From contig CBDANK010000003.1 in assembly GCA_965197565.1 (NCBI GenBank), positions 310,001 through 374,000 of the forward strand: a stretch of 64,000 bases of DNA, read 5' to 3'. The translations under genes and the position numbers were made by a program. Positions 7,513-17,206 of the stretch are shown one piece after another (position 1 is the stretch's first letter; each line of letters opens with the position of its first letter). Source of the stretch: G963667675 sp965197565 (GTDB lineage: Bacteria > Chloroflexota > Dehalococcoidia > Lucifugimonadales > UBA3495). The notes under the pieces are model-generated. The model was not told where the DNA came from. It did not search any database and worked only from the letters and a program-made list of their open reading frames with translations.

Positions 7513-8877
7513 TCAAGACACCATCCACCAGGGGTCTTCAAGACGCTTTTTAACCGTTTGGAGGAACTCCGCCGCCGGGGCCCCGTCGACCACCCGATGG
7601 TCGAAGGTAAGGCTCAAGTACATCATCGCGCCTTTGGCGATCTGTCCGTACTCTATGATAGGTTTTTCCACCACTCGCCCCACGCCTAGAATAGCAACTT
7701 GGGGCGGGTTGATAATAGGCGTGAAGCCGTCGATGTCATAGGCTCCCAGGTTGGTAATAGTGAAAGTGCCCCCGGTAACCTCCTCGGGTTTGGCCCGGCC
7801 TTCCCGGGTTTTGGCCGCCAACTCCCGTCCTTCCGCCGCCAGCTCGGCCAAGTTTTTGAGGTCGGCATCCTGGATGACCGGGGTGATAAGCCCCTCTTCA
7901 AGGGCGACGGCGATTCCGATGTTCACCCGGTCCACCAGTTGGACCCGGTCTTCGGACTGGACAGCATTGAGGCGAGGATGCTCTTTCAACGCTCTGGCGG
8001 CGGCCTTGACCACCAGATGCAGGGGGCTGAGGTTGCCGTCGGCCAGGTTGCCGGATAATCCCCGGCGCAGGGTCATGGCCTCGGTCACGTTGGCTTCGGT
8101 GGTCAACGTGACTTGGGCCATGGTCTGCAGGCTTTGCATCATCCGAGCGGCAACGGTGCGCCGTATCCCAACCATCTCGACTGCCTGGGCCTCGGACCGA
8201 GAGGAAGCTTGTACGGCGGTCTCCACGTCCTCGATCAGGATTCGGCCCCGAGGACCGCTCCCCCGCACCGAGGATAGGTCGATGCCATTCTGCTGGGCCA
8301 AGCGCCGGGCCGCCGGCACCACCTGAACCTTGGCCCCATCGCCGGACTGCGGGGTCTGGGTCTGGGCTTGCTCGTCGATGGCGGTCTCAACGTCCTTGAT
8401 CAGGATTCTGCCCCTGGGACCGCTTCCCCGCACCGAAGATAGGTCGATGCCATTCTGCTGGGCCAAGCGCCGGGCCGCCGGCACCACCTGAACTGCGGCT
8501 TCCGGGCCGCCAACCCCCACAGCGGCGGTTGGTGCTGTTGCGGCGACTGTCCGGCTTTGGCTGGCCGGGCCGGTGGAAACCCGGCTCGCTGCTCCGGCTT
8601 GAGCAGAAGTCGCGCCGGAAGGACGGGGGACCTCCTCTCCGGGCGCGGCAACGACCGCCAGCAGGCCTCTTATGGGAACGATGTCGCCTTCCTGGGCCAT
8701 GATGTGGGCCAGGATACCCGAGGCGGTAGACTCAAGCTCGGTTTGCAGCTTGGCGGTCTCCACCTCCACTATGGGATCACCTTCCAGGACCGAGTCGCCC
8801 TCTTTCTTCAGCCAGCGGACGATAACACCGTCCTGCATCTCCATTCCCCACTGGGGAAGCACGATCTCCCAAGCCAT
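7513..8877 (-). CDS. Dihydrolipoamide acyltransferase E2 of a 2-oxo acid dehydrogenase complex
   Basis: 454-residue E2 core. It has one lipoyl domain (residues 1-78, lipoyl-lysine Lys43 in VETAKLQ), an Ala/Ser/Thr-rich linker, then two nearly identical peripheral-subunit-binding domains (about 129-167 and 184-222), and the catalytic domain with HRVVDG at residues 427-432. It transfers the acyl group from lipoate to CoA. A GGAGGA site lies 8 bases before the ATG. It is the last gene of the E1alpha-E1beta-E2 set, 72 bases after E1beta. Most bacterial E2 proteins carry one subunit-binding domain. No E3 gene is in the window. Confidence 0.93.
   Translation of the reverse strand: MAWEIVLPQWGMEMQDGVIVRWLKKEGDSVLEGDPIVEVETAKLQTELESTASGILAHIMAQEGDIVPIRGLLAVVAAPGEEVPRPSGATSAQAGAASRVSTGPASQSRTVAATAPTAAVGVGGPEAAVQVVPAARRLAQQNGIDLSSVRGSGPRGRILIKDVETAIDEQAQTQTPQSGDGAKVQVVPAARRLAQQNGIDLSSVRGSGPRGRILIEDVETAVQASSRSEAQAVEMVGIRRTVAARMMQSLQTMAQVTLTTEANVTEAMTLRRGLSGNLADGNLSPLHLVVKAAARALKEHPRLNAVQSEDRVQLVDRVNIGIAVALEEGLITPVIQDADLKNLAELAAEGRELAAKTREGRAKPEEVTGGTFTITNLGAYDIDGFTPIINPPQVAILGVGRVVEKPIIEYGQIAKGAMMYLSLTFDHRVVDGAPAAEFLQTVKKRLEDPWWMVS
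8212..8493 (-). repeat. In-gene tandem duplication of the E2 subunit-binding domain
   Basis: Segments 8377-8493 and 8212-8328 encode 39-residue copies that differ at only two residues (Lys161/Glu216 and Ile167/Val222), with a 55-codon period. The DNA is also close to identical with scattered mostly synonymous differences, indicating a fairly recent in-frame duplication rather than two ancient domains. Confidence 0.9.
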
Positions 8878-8949
8878 AACTCTTGTCCTCCGGGTACACC
8901 GGGATTCCGAACACCTACGAGATTCCTGACACTTACAGTGGCGCTGCCG

Positions 8950-9936
8950 TTACTCCAGGGTTGTCCGGACCGCCTGAGCGATAGTCTCACTCGTGGGATA
9001 GCACAGCGGCTCCAGAGCCGGACTGAAGGGGATGTGAACGTTGGCGGTGCCCAGACGCTGAATGGGCGCTTGCAGGTCCCAGAAGCCCTCCATGGCAACT
9101 AGGGCAGCGATTTCACTGGCTGCGCTGCAAGTCTTGTGAGCCATGTCCACTACCACCAAACGTCCGGTTTTGGCCACCGATTTGAGGATGGCTTCTTTGT
9201 CCAAGGGCACCAGCGTCCGGGGGTCCAACACCTCTGCGGAAACCCCCTCCACCGCCAGGGTTTCGGCGGCGACAAGAGCAAGGGGGACCATGCCACCGAT
9301 GGCTACTATGGTGACGTCGGTCCCTTCTCGCTTAATCTCCGCCACCCCCAAGGGGATAGTGTAATCCTCTTCCGGGACCACGGCCCTAGCTCCCAGAATG
9401 GTGCGGTCTTCGCAGAAGATCACCGGGTCGTTTTCTTGAATGGATGCCTTCAACAGTCCTTTGGCATCATAAGCGTCGCTGGGGAATACCACCTTGAAGC
9501 CGGGAATATGCATAAATACGGGGTAGGACCTATCGGAATGGTGCGCAGCCATGCTGCCGCCATAGTACATGGAGGCCCGATAGACTATAGGCAGGTCCAC
9601 TTGTCCGCCGAACATATAGCGCATCTTGGATGCCTGGCTTATCAGCGAGTCCATAGCAACCCACATGAAGCAAAAGGCGCTCTCTACTATGGGGCGCATC
9701 CCAACCGCGGCCGCTCCCACGGCGGCCCCCATGAAAGCGTTTTCCGAAAGGGGACAGTCCCTGACCCGCTCCCCGCCGAACTCAGCAAATAGTCCCCCGG
9801 AAGCTCCGTAGACACCCTTCTGTATGTCTTCTCCCATGATGAAGACCCGCTCGTCCCGGCGCATCTCCTCGCGCATGGCTTCGTTGAGCGCTTGGGTCAA
9901 GGTTATGTTCCTTGTTTGAGTTTGAGTCTGAGTCAT
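8950..9936 (-). CDS. 2-oxo acid (acetoin/pyruvate-type) dehydrogenase E1 beta subunit
   Basis: 328-residue E1 beta subunit; pairs with E1 alpha to decarboxylate a 2-oxo acid or acetoin with thiamine diphosphate. Recognisable segments are ALNEAMREEMRRDERVF, the GEDI..GVYG loop, CPLSENAFMGAAVGAA, and the C-terminal transketolase-like DPRTLVPLDKEAI and VVVDMAHKTCSAASEI. Length is typical. The N-terminus has a short Thr-Gln repeat (TQTQTQT), which is unimportant for the fold. AGAGG precedes the ATG. The gene lies 88 bases after E1 alpha in an operon. Confidence 0.92.
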   Translation of the reverse strand: MTQTQTQTRNITLTQALNEAMREEMRRDERVFIMGEDIQKGVYGASGGLFAEFGGERVRDCPLSENAFMGAAVGAAAVGMRPIVESAFCFMWVAMDSLISQASKMRYMFGGQVDLPIVYRASMYYGGSMAAHHSDRSYPVFMHIPGFKVVFPSDAYDAKGLLKASIQENDPVIFCEDRTILGARAVVPEEDYTIPLGVAEIKREGTDVTIVAIGGMVPLALVAAETLAVEGVSAEVLDPRTLVPLDKEAILKSVAKTGRLVVVDMAHKTCSAASEIAALVAMEGFWDLQAPIQRLGTANVHIPFSPALEPLCYPTSETIAQAVRTTLE

Positions 9937-10024
9937 GGCTGGACCTCTTTCCTTTCAATTTGGAAGAGATTATGGGGGTGGGGTCCAATTCGGATGAACC
10001 GTTCCAGGTTATTCCCGTTCCGGA

Positions 10025-11011
10025 TTATTCCAAGGGGATCGAATCGGCGAACATATCCTCGAACAACTCCGACGGCTCAGGATAGGGGCTTTCACGGGCG
10101 AAGGTAATTGCCTCTTGGATTTGCTCTTTTATTTCGTCTTCCATCCGGTCTATCTCTTGCTGGGTGGCGATGCCCTGCTCCAGAAGACGCTCTTTATGGA
10201 TGAGGATGGGGTCCCGCTGTTTCCAGTCCTCCACCTCGTCATCGCTCCGGTACGGGTCCCTTACAATCCGGTTTAGCCCCAGGGAGTGTTCATAGTAGCG
10301 GTAAGTCCGGCCCTCTATAAGCGATGGACCCTGGCCGGCCCGAGCCCTGGCTACCGCCTGCGTCACCGCCTCGTACATCGCAATTACATCCTGGCCGTCG
10401 ACCAGGACCCCGGGAATGTCATAAGCGGCTGACCGGTCGGCGATATTATCCGAAGCCACCATCTCCTTGAAGCTGCTGGTAACGGCGTACTGGTTGTTTT
10501 CGCAGAGAAAAACTACCGGCAGCTTCCAAATCGCCGCCAAGTTGACTGACTCGTGAAAAGCGCCCTCGTTGCTGGCGCCGTCTCCGAAGAAGGGGACCGC
10601 CACCCGGTCGTTGCCCTGCAGCTTACTGCCTAGGGCGGCCCCGACGGCAGTGGGGATGGACGACCCCAATATGCCCGACTCCCCTAGAATACCGATGCTA
10701 AAGTCGGCCAAGTGCATAGAGCCGCCTTTGCCCTTGCAGAAACCGGTGCTCTTGCCCAACAACTCCGCCATGGCCTTATTCACGTCGCCCCCTTTGGCGA
10801 TGGGATGCCCGTGGGAGCGATGGTTGCCCGTCATCCAGTCGTCGTCCCGCAGCGCCAAGCAGGCCCCCACGGCAACAGCTTCCTCGCCGATGTAGGAGTG
10901 GGCGGCGCCGACAATCTCCCCGCGCTCCACCAGGCTAATGACTGCCTCCTCGAAATGCCGGATGCGCATCATACGGCGCAACATCTCCATGAGCAACGGT
11001 TTTTCTAACAT
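10025..11011 (-). CDS. 2-oxo acid (acetoin/pyruvate-type) dehydrogenase E1 alpha subunit
   Basis: 328-residue thiamine-diphosphate-binding E1 alpha subunit, first gene of the complex operon. The ThDP motif runs from GDGASNEGAFHESVNLA to CENNQYA, and the conserved GNHRSHGHPIAKGGD and CKGKGGSMHLAD segments surround the active site. Length and segment order match the acetoin/pyruvate dehydrogenase subfamily rather than the long branched-chain type; the substrate (acetoin, pyruvate or branched-chain 2-oxo acid) cannot be settled from sequence reading. AAGGAGG sits 5 bases before the ATG. Confidence 0.92.
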   Translation of the reverse strand: MLEKPLLMEMLRRMMRIRHFEEAVISLVERGEIVGAAHSYIGEEAVAVGACLALRDDDWMTGNHRSHGHPIAKGGDVNKAMAELLGKSTGFCKGKGGSMHLADFSIGILGESGILGSSIPTAVGAALGSKLQGNDRVAVPFFGDGASNEGAFHESVNLAAIWKLPVVFLCENNQYAVTSSFKEMVASDNIADRSAAYDIPGVLVDGQDVIAMYEAVTQAVARARAGQGPSLIEGRTYRYYEHSLGLNRIVRDPYRSDDEVEDWKQRDPILIHKERLLEQGIATQQEIDRMEDEIKEQIQEAITFARESPYPEPSELFEDMFADSIPLE

Positions 11012-11138
11012 GGTTCCCTCCTTATGATGGCATATCTTCCAAGAACCCGCTGACCGGAGGCTGACGGGACCGGTCAGCGGGACCGGGAGTTCATCCCTAC
11101 CATAGTGCCGTCTTTACAGTTAGCTCTGGTTGTATCGC

Positions 11139-12884
11139 CTATCTGGGTACGATGGGCAAACTGATGTGGGAAGGGTGCTGAGCGTTGTGCAACACAGTTT
11201 GCAAGGCCGGCTTGAACTCGGCGTCCTCCGCAATGGTGTTGCCGGTGTTGGTGTTCCGGTCGAAGCGGGGGAAATTGCTGCTGGAGATCTCCACCCTGAT
11301 CCGATGGCCCGCCTTGAACACATTGCTGGTAGCCCAGAGGTCTATGGAGTAGCGGTATGCCTTGCCCGGTTCCACCAACTGGGGGGATTCTGTGGAGTCC
11401 CGGTAGCGGGCGCGGATGATGCCGTCGGTGAGGTTGCGGGCGCATCCGTCTTCGCAGACATCGACCAGCTTGGCGGTGAAATCGGTATCGGTGGCCGAGG
11501 TCGCCGCCCACAAGGTCACGGTTACGGGGCCGGTAACTTCCACCTCCCGCGCCAAGGGTGGCGTGGTGTAAACCAGCACATCCTCACGGGCCTCAATTTC
11601 TTTTTGCTCGAAGGCCCCGTTGGCGGCGAAGTAAGAATTACAGCAGAGGGCGCCCCCCATAGTGGGCACGGGGTTAGCCGGATTGTAGAGGAACACGTCC
11701 ACTGGCTCCTCACCCGGCGCATCGGTGTTCAACGTGCCGTTTCCGTGGAGAGAGTTGGCTTGTCCCTGGCTGTGGAAGTAGTAATCGGTGGGCTTGGCCC
11801 TGGCCAGGGGCCATTCCTGTTCATCCCGCCACACATTGTCGCCCATCACGAATATACTCACCGGCGCCTCGTCCAGCACGCCGTTGTTTTCCCCTTTCAA
11901 CCAGTAGTCGAACCATTTGAGATGAATGCCATCCAGGTCAATGGCCAGAGCGTCGGCGGCCAACCCGAAGTAGTGGCTGCCCACCAAGCTGCCCCCCCGG
12001 CTGGCGTGTTGCCAAGGCCCAATGAGTAGTTTGTGGCCCTTTCGGGCGTCATCGGAATCGGCTTTTTCCCTCATGCCCAAATAGTTTCGAATGGTCCCGC
12101 CCAAGAATATGTCGTACCAGCCGCCGATGTTCAAAGACGGCACGGTGATTTCGGAGTGATGCTCCTCTATGGACAGCTTCTTCCAGTACTCGTCGTAGTC
12201 GGGATGGTCGACCCAGTCGTAAAAATAGTCGGCCAACCCGTCCTTAAGGTGAGGGAACTCCTTCATGGGCGAGTGAAGAAACGAATCTTGCATCGAATCT
12301 ACGGCTTCGACCAGCTTTTGCAGCCGTTCCTGAGGCACCTTCCTCACTGACGAAATGTTGGCAAAATTGGCCAGGGTCAGTTGACTCAAAGTCCAAGAGA
12401 CGTTGAAACCCAACTCGAAAGCGCCTCCCTGGTAGGCCCAGCCCTCGTGGTAGTTGGACGCCGTGACGTTGGGAATTATGGCCGTCAAGTGGGGAGGCCG
12501 GGCCAGGGCCGTGAGCCATTGGGTGGCGCCCACATAGGACGCTCCGTACATTCCCACCTTGCCGGAGGACCAAGGCTGGGCTGCCGCCCACTCCACAGTG
12601 TCGTAGCCGTCGTCTATATCATCACGAAAACAGTAGAATTCCCCCTCGGAGGCATACCGGCCCCGGGTGTCCTGTATCACAACGGCGTAGCCTCGTTTGG
12701 CGGCTGTTAGCGGGTCCAAGCCAAGCATAGAACCGGGCGTAGTCTTGTCGTAGGGTGTCCGTTGCAACAACACCGGGAAAGGGCCCTGTCCCTCGGGCCG
12801 GTAAACATCGGCGTAGAGCTTGACGCCATCCCGCATGGGAACGGCCAGATTAGTTTGCACTGTCAGGGCATTCGAATCGGGCAT
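11139..12884 (-). CDS. CocE/NonD-family serine hydrolase
   Basis: 581-residue alpha/beta hydrolase of the X-Pro dipeptidyl-peptidase/cocaine-esterase group. The N-terminal half has VPMRDGVKLYADVYRP, the nucleophile elbow GMYGASYVGATQW and a helical cap; the C-terminal part (from about residue 370) is the jelly-roll domain with EVTGPVTVTLWA and HRIRVEISSSNFPRFDRN. Such enzymes hydrolyse esters or amides such as acyl-amino-acid or glutaryl groups. No signal peptide is visible, so cytoplasmic. An AAGGAGG abuts the ATG at 12893, so the next ATG at 12884 (9 bases away) is preferred. Confidence 0.88.
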   Translation of the reverse strand: MPDSNALTVQTNLAVPMRDGVKLYADVYRPEGQGPFPVLLQRTPYDKTTPGSMLGLDPLTAAKRGYAVVIQDTRGRYASEGEFYCFRDDIDDGYDTVEWAAAQPWSSGKVGMYGASYVGATQWLTALARPPHLTAIIPNVTASNYHEGWAYQGGAFELGFNVSWTLSQLTLANFANISSVRKVPQERLQKLVEAVDSMQDSFLHSPMKEFPHLKDGLADYFYDWVDHPDYDEYWKKLSIEEHHSEITVPSLNIGGWYDIFLGGTIRNYLGMREKADSDDARKGHKLLIGPWQHASRGGSLVGSHYFGLAADALAIDLDGIHLKWFDYWLKGENNGVLDEAPVSIFVMGDNVWRDEQEWPLARAKPTDYYFHSQGQANSLHGNGTLNTDAPGEEPVDVFLYNPANPVPTMGGALCCNSYFAANGAFEQKEIEAREDVLVYTTPPLAREVEVTGPVTVTLWAATSATDTDFTAKLVDVCEDGCARNLTDGIIRARYRDSTESPQLVEPGKAYRYSIDLWATSNVFKAGHRIRVEISSSNFPRFDRNTNTGNTIAEDAEFKPALQTVLHNAQHPSHISLPIVPR

Positions 12885-13017
12885 GTCACTCATCCTCCTT
12901 CTGTTAGGCGTGCCCCAGAGTGGTTGAGATGGAGCAAATTGTACTCCCTCCCCAAGGCTACTGCCATAGGCGTGGGAAAGCGCTGGGAAGCCCCGCCGGC
13001 GGGGGCTCGCAACAGGA

Positions 13018-13974
13018 CTAGGGCCGGAAATGGGGCATCACACTCCGGGCGAACACCTTCATCTGGCTAAACAACCCTTCAGTGTCCGGGGACAGGAAGC
13101 TGAAGTTGAAATCCCTGACTCCGGCCTCAATGCGTTCTTCCACCGCTTTGATGCAGTCGTCAGCGGAGCCGGCAATGCACAGCGCCTTGACGATGTCCTC
13201 GGCGCTGCGCTCCGGAGTCACGTACCTCTGACCCACGTTGGACACCGCCATCGCCAGAGCTTCCTTGGGGTCGTCGCTGAGGGCTGTCGGTTGATTGAGC
13301 CCCCAGTGGAATCCGGTCAAGTCGCGGCCGGCCTCGGCAGCGTAGCGGCGCACCGTCTCGTTGCTGCGGCACAGGCGGCGCACCGTGAACAGATAGGGGT
13401 ACCACCCGTCGCCCAATAGCGCGGCCCGGCGCATGGCAGCCTCGCTTCTGCCCGCCACCCAAATGGGTGGATGCGGCTGCTGCACCGGGCGCGGCAACAG
13501 GGTCACGTCCTCGAAGTTGAAGAAATGCCCCCTGTGGTTCACGTGCTCCTCGGTCCAGAGACGCTTTAGAACTCCCAGGATCTCGTCGGTGCGCCGGCCT
13601 CGAGTCCGCACCGGAATATCCAACGCCCGGAATTCTATTTGTGTGTCCCGCTGGCCGCTAATCCCGATGCCCAGGTCCAAGCGTCCCTTGGAGACTAAGT
13701 CCAGAGTGGCGGTCAACTTGGCCAGCAGGACAGGATGGTATAGAGGCGCAATGACAATCCCGGTCATCACCCGCAAATCGTGGGTGGCCCCTGCGGCGGC
13801 TGCCATCGCCGGAATGTTCATCAGCGTGGGACGAGGAGGATTGCCGTCCATGACGTGCTCGCCCATAGTCACCCGGTCAAAACCTAGCTCCTCAGCCCGG
13901 CGGGCAAGCTCGGCCACGTCCCAATACCCATCGAGGTTCAGGTTGCAACCAAAGGTCAAATGTGGCGACGGCAT
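13018..13974 (-). CDS. LLM-class F420-dependent oxidoreductase
   Basis: 318-residue bacterial-luciferase-like TIM-barrel protein. Features are the N-terminal LARRAEELGFDRVTMGEHV, the GRLDLGIGISG loop that binds the cofactor phosphate, and PPIWVAGRSEAAMRRAALLGDGWYP, typical of F420-dependent members (glucose-6-phosphate dehydrogenase/Mer-type). Substrate unknown. GGGAGGG lies 5 bases before the ATG. One of seven LLM genes in the window. Confidence 0.87.
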   Translation of the reverse strand: MPSPHLTFGCNLNLDGYWDVAELARRAEELGFDRVTMGEHVMDGNPPRPTLMNIPAMAAAAGATHDLRVMTGIVIAPLYHPVLLAKLTATLDLVSKGRLDLGIGISGQRDTQIEFRALDIPVRTRGRRTDEILGVLKRLWTEEHVNHRGHFFNFEDVTLLPRPVQQPHPPIWVAGRSEAAMRRAALLGDGWYPYLFTVRRLCRSNETVRRYAAEAGRDLTGFHWGLNQPTALSDDPKEALAMAVSNVGQRYVTPERSAEDIVKALCIAGSADDCIKAVEERIEAGVRDFNFSFLSPDTEGLFSQMKVFARSVMPHFRP

Positions 13975-14149
13975 GACGGCCCTCCCCTAAGGATGCCTTC
14001 GACCCGCATTTTAGGTCCGGGCCGAGCTTATCGCAACATACTCACCTCGCCTGTCCACGGAGCACCCAACCGGCCCGGTTGGGATATACTGGAATGGATA
14101 CTGAGGCCGACGGCTCTCCGACCGGCGAAAGGTCCTTGGCAGAGGCTCC

Positions 14150-15013
14150 ATGAAGGACAAGGTCTGTTTGATCACCGGCGCCACCTCGGGCATCGGCAAA
14201 GCCGCCGCAGTGCAGTTGGCCGAGTTAGGCGCGGCCTTGGTCCTGGTCGGCCGGGACCCGGAGAAGGCCGCCGCCGCTGTTGAGCAGGTCCGGGAACAAA
14301 CAGGAAATCAGGAGATTCATTCCCTCATCGCCGATTTGTCGTCCCTGCAAGCAATACGGCAACTAGCCGATGATTTCAAAGCGCACTACCAGAGGCTGGA
14401 CGTCCTGGTTAACAACGCCGGGGCCCTGATGCTGTCACGCCAAGTGACGATTGACGGCATCGAGATGACTTTTGCTCTCAACCACCTGAGCTACTTTCTG
14501 CTGACAAACCTGCTGTTGGACGTTTTGAAGTCCAGCAGTCCCTCGCGTATTGTCAACGTCTCGTCCGACGCCCATCAGAATAATGTCCTGGACTTCGAGG
14601 ACCTCCAACTGCAAAACCGGTACCGCGGCTACAAGGCCTACGGGCAGTCCAAGCTGGCCAACCTGCTGTTTACTTATGAGTTGGCCCGCAGGCTCGAGGG
14701 CACGAATGTCACGGTCAACGGGTTGCACCCTGGATTGGTTGCCACCGCCTTCCTGGCAACCAACAACGGTCTGCGGGGCCGGGTGTACAACTTTTTCGTC
14801 CGGAGGATGGGCAGGGGCGTCGAAAAGGGCGCTAGGACCGTTACCTATCTGGCCGCATCGTCCGACGTTGAAGGTGTTAGTGGAGGCTACTTCATGGATG
14901 AAGGAGTTGTAAGCTCCTCCCCGGCATCCTACGACAAAGACACCTCCCTCCGGCTTTGGCAAGTAAGCGAGGAGTTGACCGGACTGGCAACCGACGGCGG
15001 CGAAGAATCGTAG
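14150..15013 (+). CDS. SDR-family oxidoreductase (retinol-dehydrogenase-like)
   Basis: 287-residue short-chain dehydrogenase. TGATSGIGK near residues 8-16 binds NADP(H), VNNAGALML follows, and the active site Tyr-Lys is in YKAYGQSKLANL. The order N-N-A-G, N-V-S-S, Y-x-x-x-K and LHPGLVAT is that of the retinol-dehydrogenase/WWOX-like branch, often annotated as acting on hydrophobic alcohols or ketones. The C-terminus is complete. It starts with ATG after an AGAGG. It runs toward the DAO gene with a gap of 96 bases. Confidence 0.87.
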   Translation: MKDKVCLITGATSGIGKAAAVQLAELGAALVLVGRDPEKAAAAVEQVREQTGNQEIHSLIADLSSLQAIRQLADDFKAHYQRLDVLVNNAGALMLSRQVTIDGIEMTFALNHLSYFLLTNLLLDVLKSSSPSRIVNVSSDAHQNNVLDFEDLQLQNRYRGYKAYGQSKLANLLFTYELARRLEGTNVTVNGLHPGLVATAFLATNNGLRGRVYNFFVRRMGRGVEKGARTVTYLAASSDVEGVSGGYFMDEGVVSSSPASYDKDTSLRLWQVSEELTGLATDGGEES

Positions 15014-15109
15014 CTATTTCATTTGACAGGGAAGTGGGCCCAGTCGATAATCTGGACATTCTTGTCAGCTTGGCAATCAGCCTGAAATCAGCCCGGTAAG
15101 AGGTGCGTG

Positions 15110-16300
15110 ATGGGGAAGCCGGACGTAATCGTAGTGGGCGCCGGAGTCATCGGCTGCTCTGTGGCCTACTACCTGGCCTGCGGAGGCGCCACTGTAACCC
15201 TGATCGAAAGAGAGGCCCTGGGAAGCGGGGCCTCGGCTCACGCCACCGGCTCCCTCAGCGTATTGGGCACAGAGTTCTCTCGGGGTCCCTCCTTCGAGTT
15301 TGCTTTGGCCGGCCACCAGGAGTTTCCCGAGTTGGTGCAGCGCTTGGAGGAGGACACGGGCATGGACCTGCTGTATCAGCGTAGGCCGGCCCTGCGTCTG
15401 GCCCTTGACGAGGAGGAAGAAACCCTAATCAAGGAACTCATGGAGTGGCAGCAGCAACATGTGGCGATGGAGTGGATCGACGGCGCTGCGGTGCGCCAAA
15501 TTGAGCCCAGGCTCACCCCGGCCGTGCGGGGCGCGGTGTACGGAAAGGAATCGTCCCAGTTGGACAGCTACCGCCTGACCCTGGCACTGGCCCGCTCCGC
15601 GGAACAGAAGGGGGTCCAACTCCAACTCCGCAGAGTGACCGGCCTGGTAACCAACGGTTCCACAGTAACTGGGGTCCGGACTGAAACTGGTGAGGTGTCT
15701 TGCGGGACCGTGGTCCTAGCGGCAGGGGCGTGGAGCCACGAACTCAGTGATGCGTTGTCCTTTCCAATACCGGTGCGGCCATTAAAAGGGGAGCGTCTGA
15801 TGTTGCGGTTCGCCGGAGAGCCTCTACCGGTGTTGATTAGCTCGCCCAAGCGGGGGCATATGATCAGTAGGTTGGACGGTCTGCTCAGCATTGGCAGCAC
15901 CGGCGGCCGGGACTACGACCGGCATGAGCTGTTTTTGGGAGAAGAGTTTGACCGCCAGCCCACCGAAGCCGCAAAGTTAGAGTTGTTGCAGCGGGCTATT
16001 GACGTGCTGCCGGCGGTCCAGGAAGCGGAGTTGGTGCAGCAACTAGCGGGCTCCCGCCCCTTGAGTCCCGACCGGCTGCCCATCATCGGCCCAGTGCCCG
16101 GATTGCAGGGAGTGGTCCTAGCCACAGGACACGGCACCAAGGGGGTTCACTTGGGACCCATCACCGGGCGCATCGTGGCCCAATATATTCTAGGCGGCTG
16201 CAACCAGGTGCCGGAAGAAATTGAAGCCTTTTTACCCCTGCGGTTCGCGGAAGTCGCCGAGTCGGATTTCTACGCCAGCAGCCAGCGGGTGGAGGAGTGA
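15110..16300 (+). CDS. FAD-dependent amine/amino acid oxidase (DAO family)
   Basis: 396-residue D-amino-acid-oxidase-family flavoprotein (glycine oxidase, sarcosine oxidase and relatives). The FAD-binding start is VIVVGAGVIGCSVAYYL; the C-terminal GSRPLSPDRLPIIGPVPG and ATGHGTKGVHLGPITGR are the conserved flavin-closing motifs. ATG 15110 is 7 bases after GAGG, better spaced than the GTG at 15107. Its stop overlaps the region of the next gene's ribosome site, so the two are an operon. Substrate unknown. Confidence 0.87.
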   Translation: MGKPDVIVVGAGVIGCSVAYYLACGGATVTLIEREALGSGASAHATGSLSVLGTEFSRGPSFEFALAGHQEFPELVQRLEEDTGMDLLYQRRPALRLALDEEEETLIKELMEWQQQHVAMEWIDGAAVRQIEPRLTPAVRGAVYGKESSQLDSYRLTLALARSAEQKGVQLQLRRVTGLVTNGSTVTGVRTETGEVSCGTVVLAAGAWSHELSDALSFPIPVRPLKGERLMLRFAGEPLPVLISSPKRGHMISRLDGLLSIGSTGGRDYDRHELFLGEEFDRQPTEAAKLELLQRAIDVLPAVQEAELVQQLAGSRPLSPDRLPIIGPVPGLQGVVLATGHGTKGVHLGPITGRIVAQYILGGCNQVPEEIEAFLPLRFAEVAESDFYASSQRVEE

Positions 16301-16302
16301 AC

Positions 16303-17190
16303 ATGAAACGAGCGGTGGAGTTTTACAGCGAAGGTTTCAAGCTCTACGGCGACGTGTACACTCCGGAAGGCTTGGCGCCGGGAGAGAAACGAGCGGCGGT
16401 TTTGCTGTGTCACGGCTACACCGGAGTCAAGGACTTGTATCTGCCGGACAACGCCAAGTTCCTGAACCAAGCCGGCTACGTGGCAATGACCTTCGACTAC
16501 AAAGGATGGGGCGACAGCGAGGGAACGCGGAACCGCCTTGCCCCCTACAGCCGCGTCATGGACGTTCAGGCGGCCATGACCATCTTGGGAATGCAGCCGG
16601 AGGTCGACTCCGAGGCTATCGGCTTGTACGGCACCAGCTACGGCGGGGCCACCGTCACCTGGGTGGGTGCGGTGGACCAACGGGCCAAGTGCATCGTCAG
16701 CGTCGTAGGCATCGGCCACGGCGCCCGCTGGATGAGCCGGGTCCGCCGGGTCGATGAGTGGTTCGACCTGCTGGAACGCTCCGCCGAAGACCGGGTCAAA
16801 CGCGCCGCCACCGGCAAGCTGGAGTACGTTGACCGCAGCGAAATCCTGCTCCCCGACCGCCAATCGGCCGAGCTTGCGGCGGCGGCCCGGCGCAACAACC
16901 CGGCCGCTGTCAGCACCATCCCCATGGAGTACGTCGACGACACCCTGGGCTTCAATCCCGAGTGGATCGTGGACAAAATCTCCCCCAGGCCCATCCTTTT
17001 CATAACCAGCGACAACGACCGCTTGGTCTTGCCCGAAGAGTCGGAACAGCTCTACGCCCACGCCAAAGAACCGAAGAAGTTGGTGACGCTGAAGGGCTAC
17101 GGCCATTACGAGGTGTACCGGGACCCGGCTTTTTCCGAAGTGATGGCGGAGACGTTGGGGTGGTTCGGGGAGTATATGCCGGCGCGGTAG
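16303..17190 (+). CDS. Alpha/beta hydrolase (dienelactone-hydrolase/acyl-peptidase-like)
   Basis: 295-residue serine hydrolase. The oxyanion segment is LLCHGYTGVKDLYLPD, the nucleophile elbow is GLYGTSYGGATVT, the acid lies in ITSDNDRLVLPEES and the histidine in LKGYGHYEVY. This arrangement is that of the S9/DUF-like alpha/beta hydrolases with a short cap (residues about 150-205). GGAGGAG precedes ATG 16303 by 6 bases; a GTG at 16297 overlapping the upstream stop is less likely. Coupled to the preceding oxidase gene. Confidence 0.85.
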   Translation: MKRAVEFYSEGFKLYGDVYTPEGLAPGEKRAAVLLCHGYTGVKDLYLPDNAKFLNQAGYVAMTFDYKGWGDSEGTRNRLAPYSRVMDVQAAMTILGMQPEVDSEAIGLYGTSYGGATVTWVGAVDQRAKCIVSVVGIGHGARWMSRVRRVDEWFDLLERSAEDRVKRAATGKLEYVDRSEILLPDRQSAELAAAARRNNPAAVSTIPMEYVDDTLGFNPEWIVDKISPRPILFITSDNDRLVLPEESEQLYAHAKEPKKLVTLKGYGHYEVYRDPAFSEVMAETLGWFGEYMPAR

Positions 17191-17206
17191 GGGCTGGGCT
17201 TGTGCA

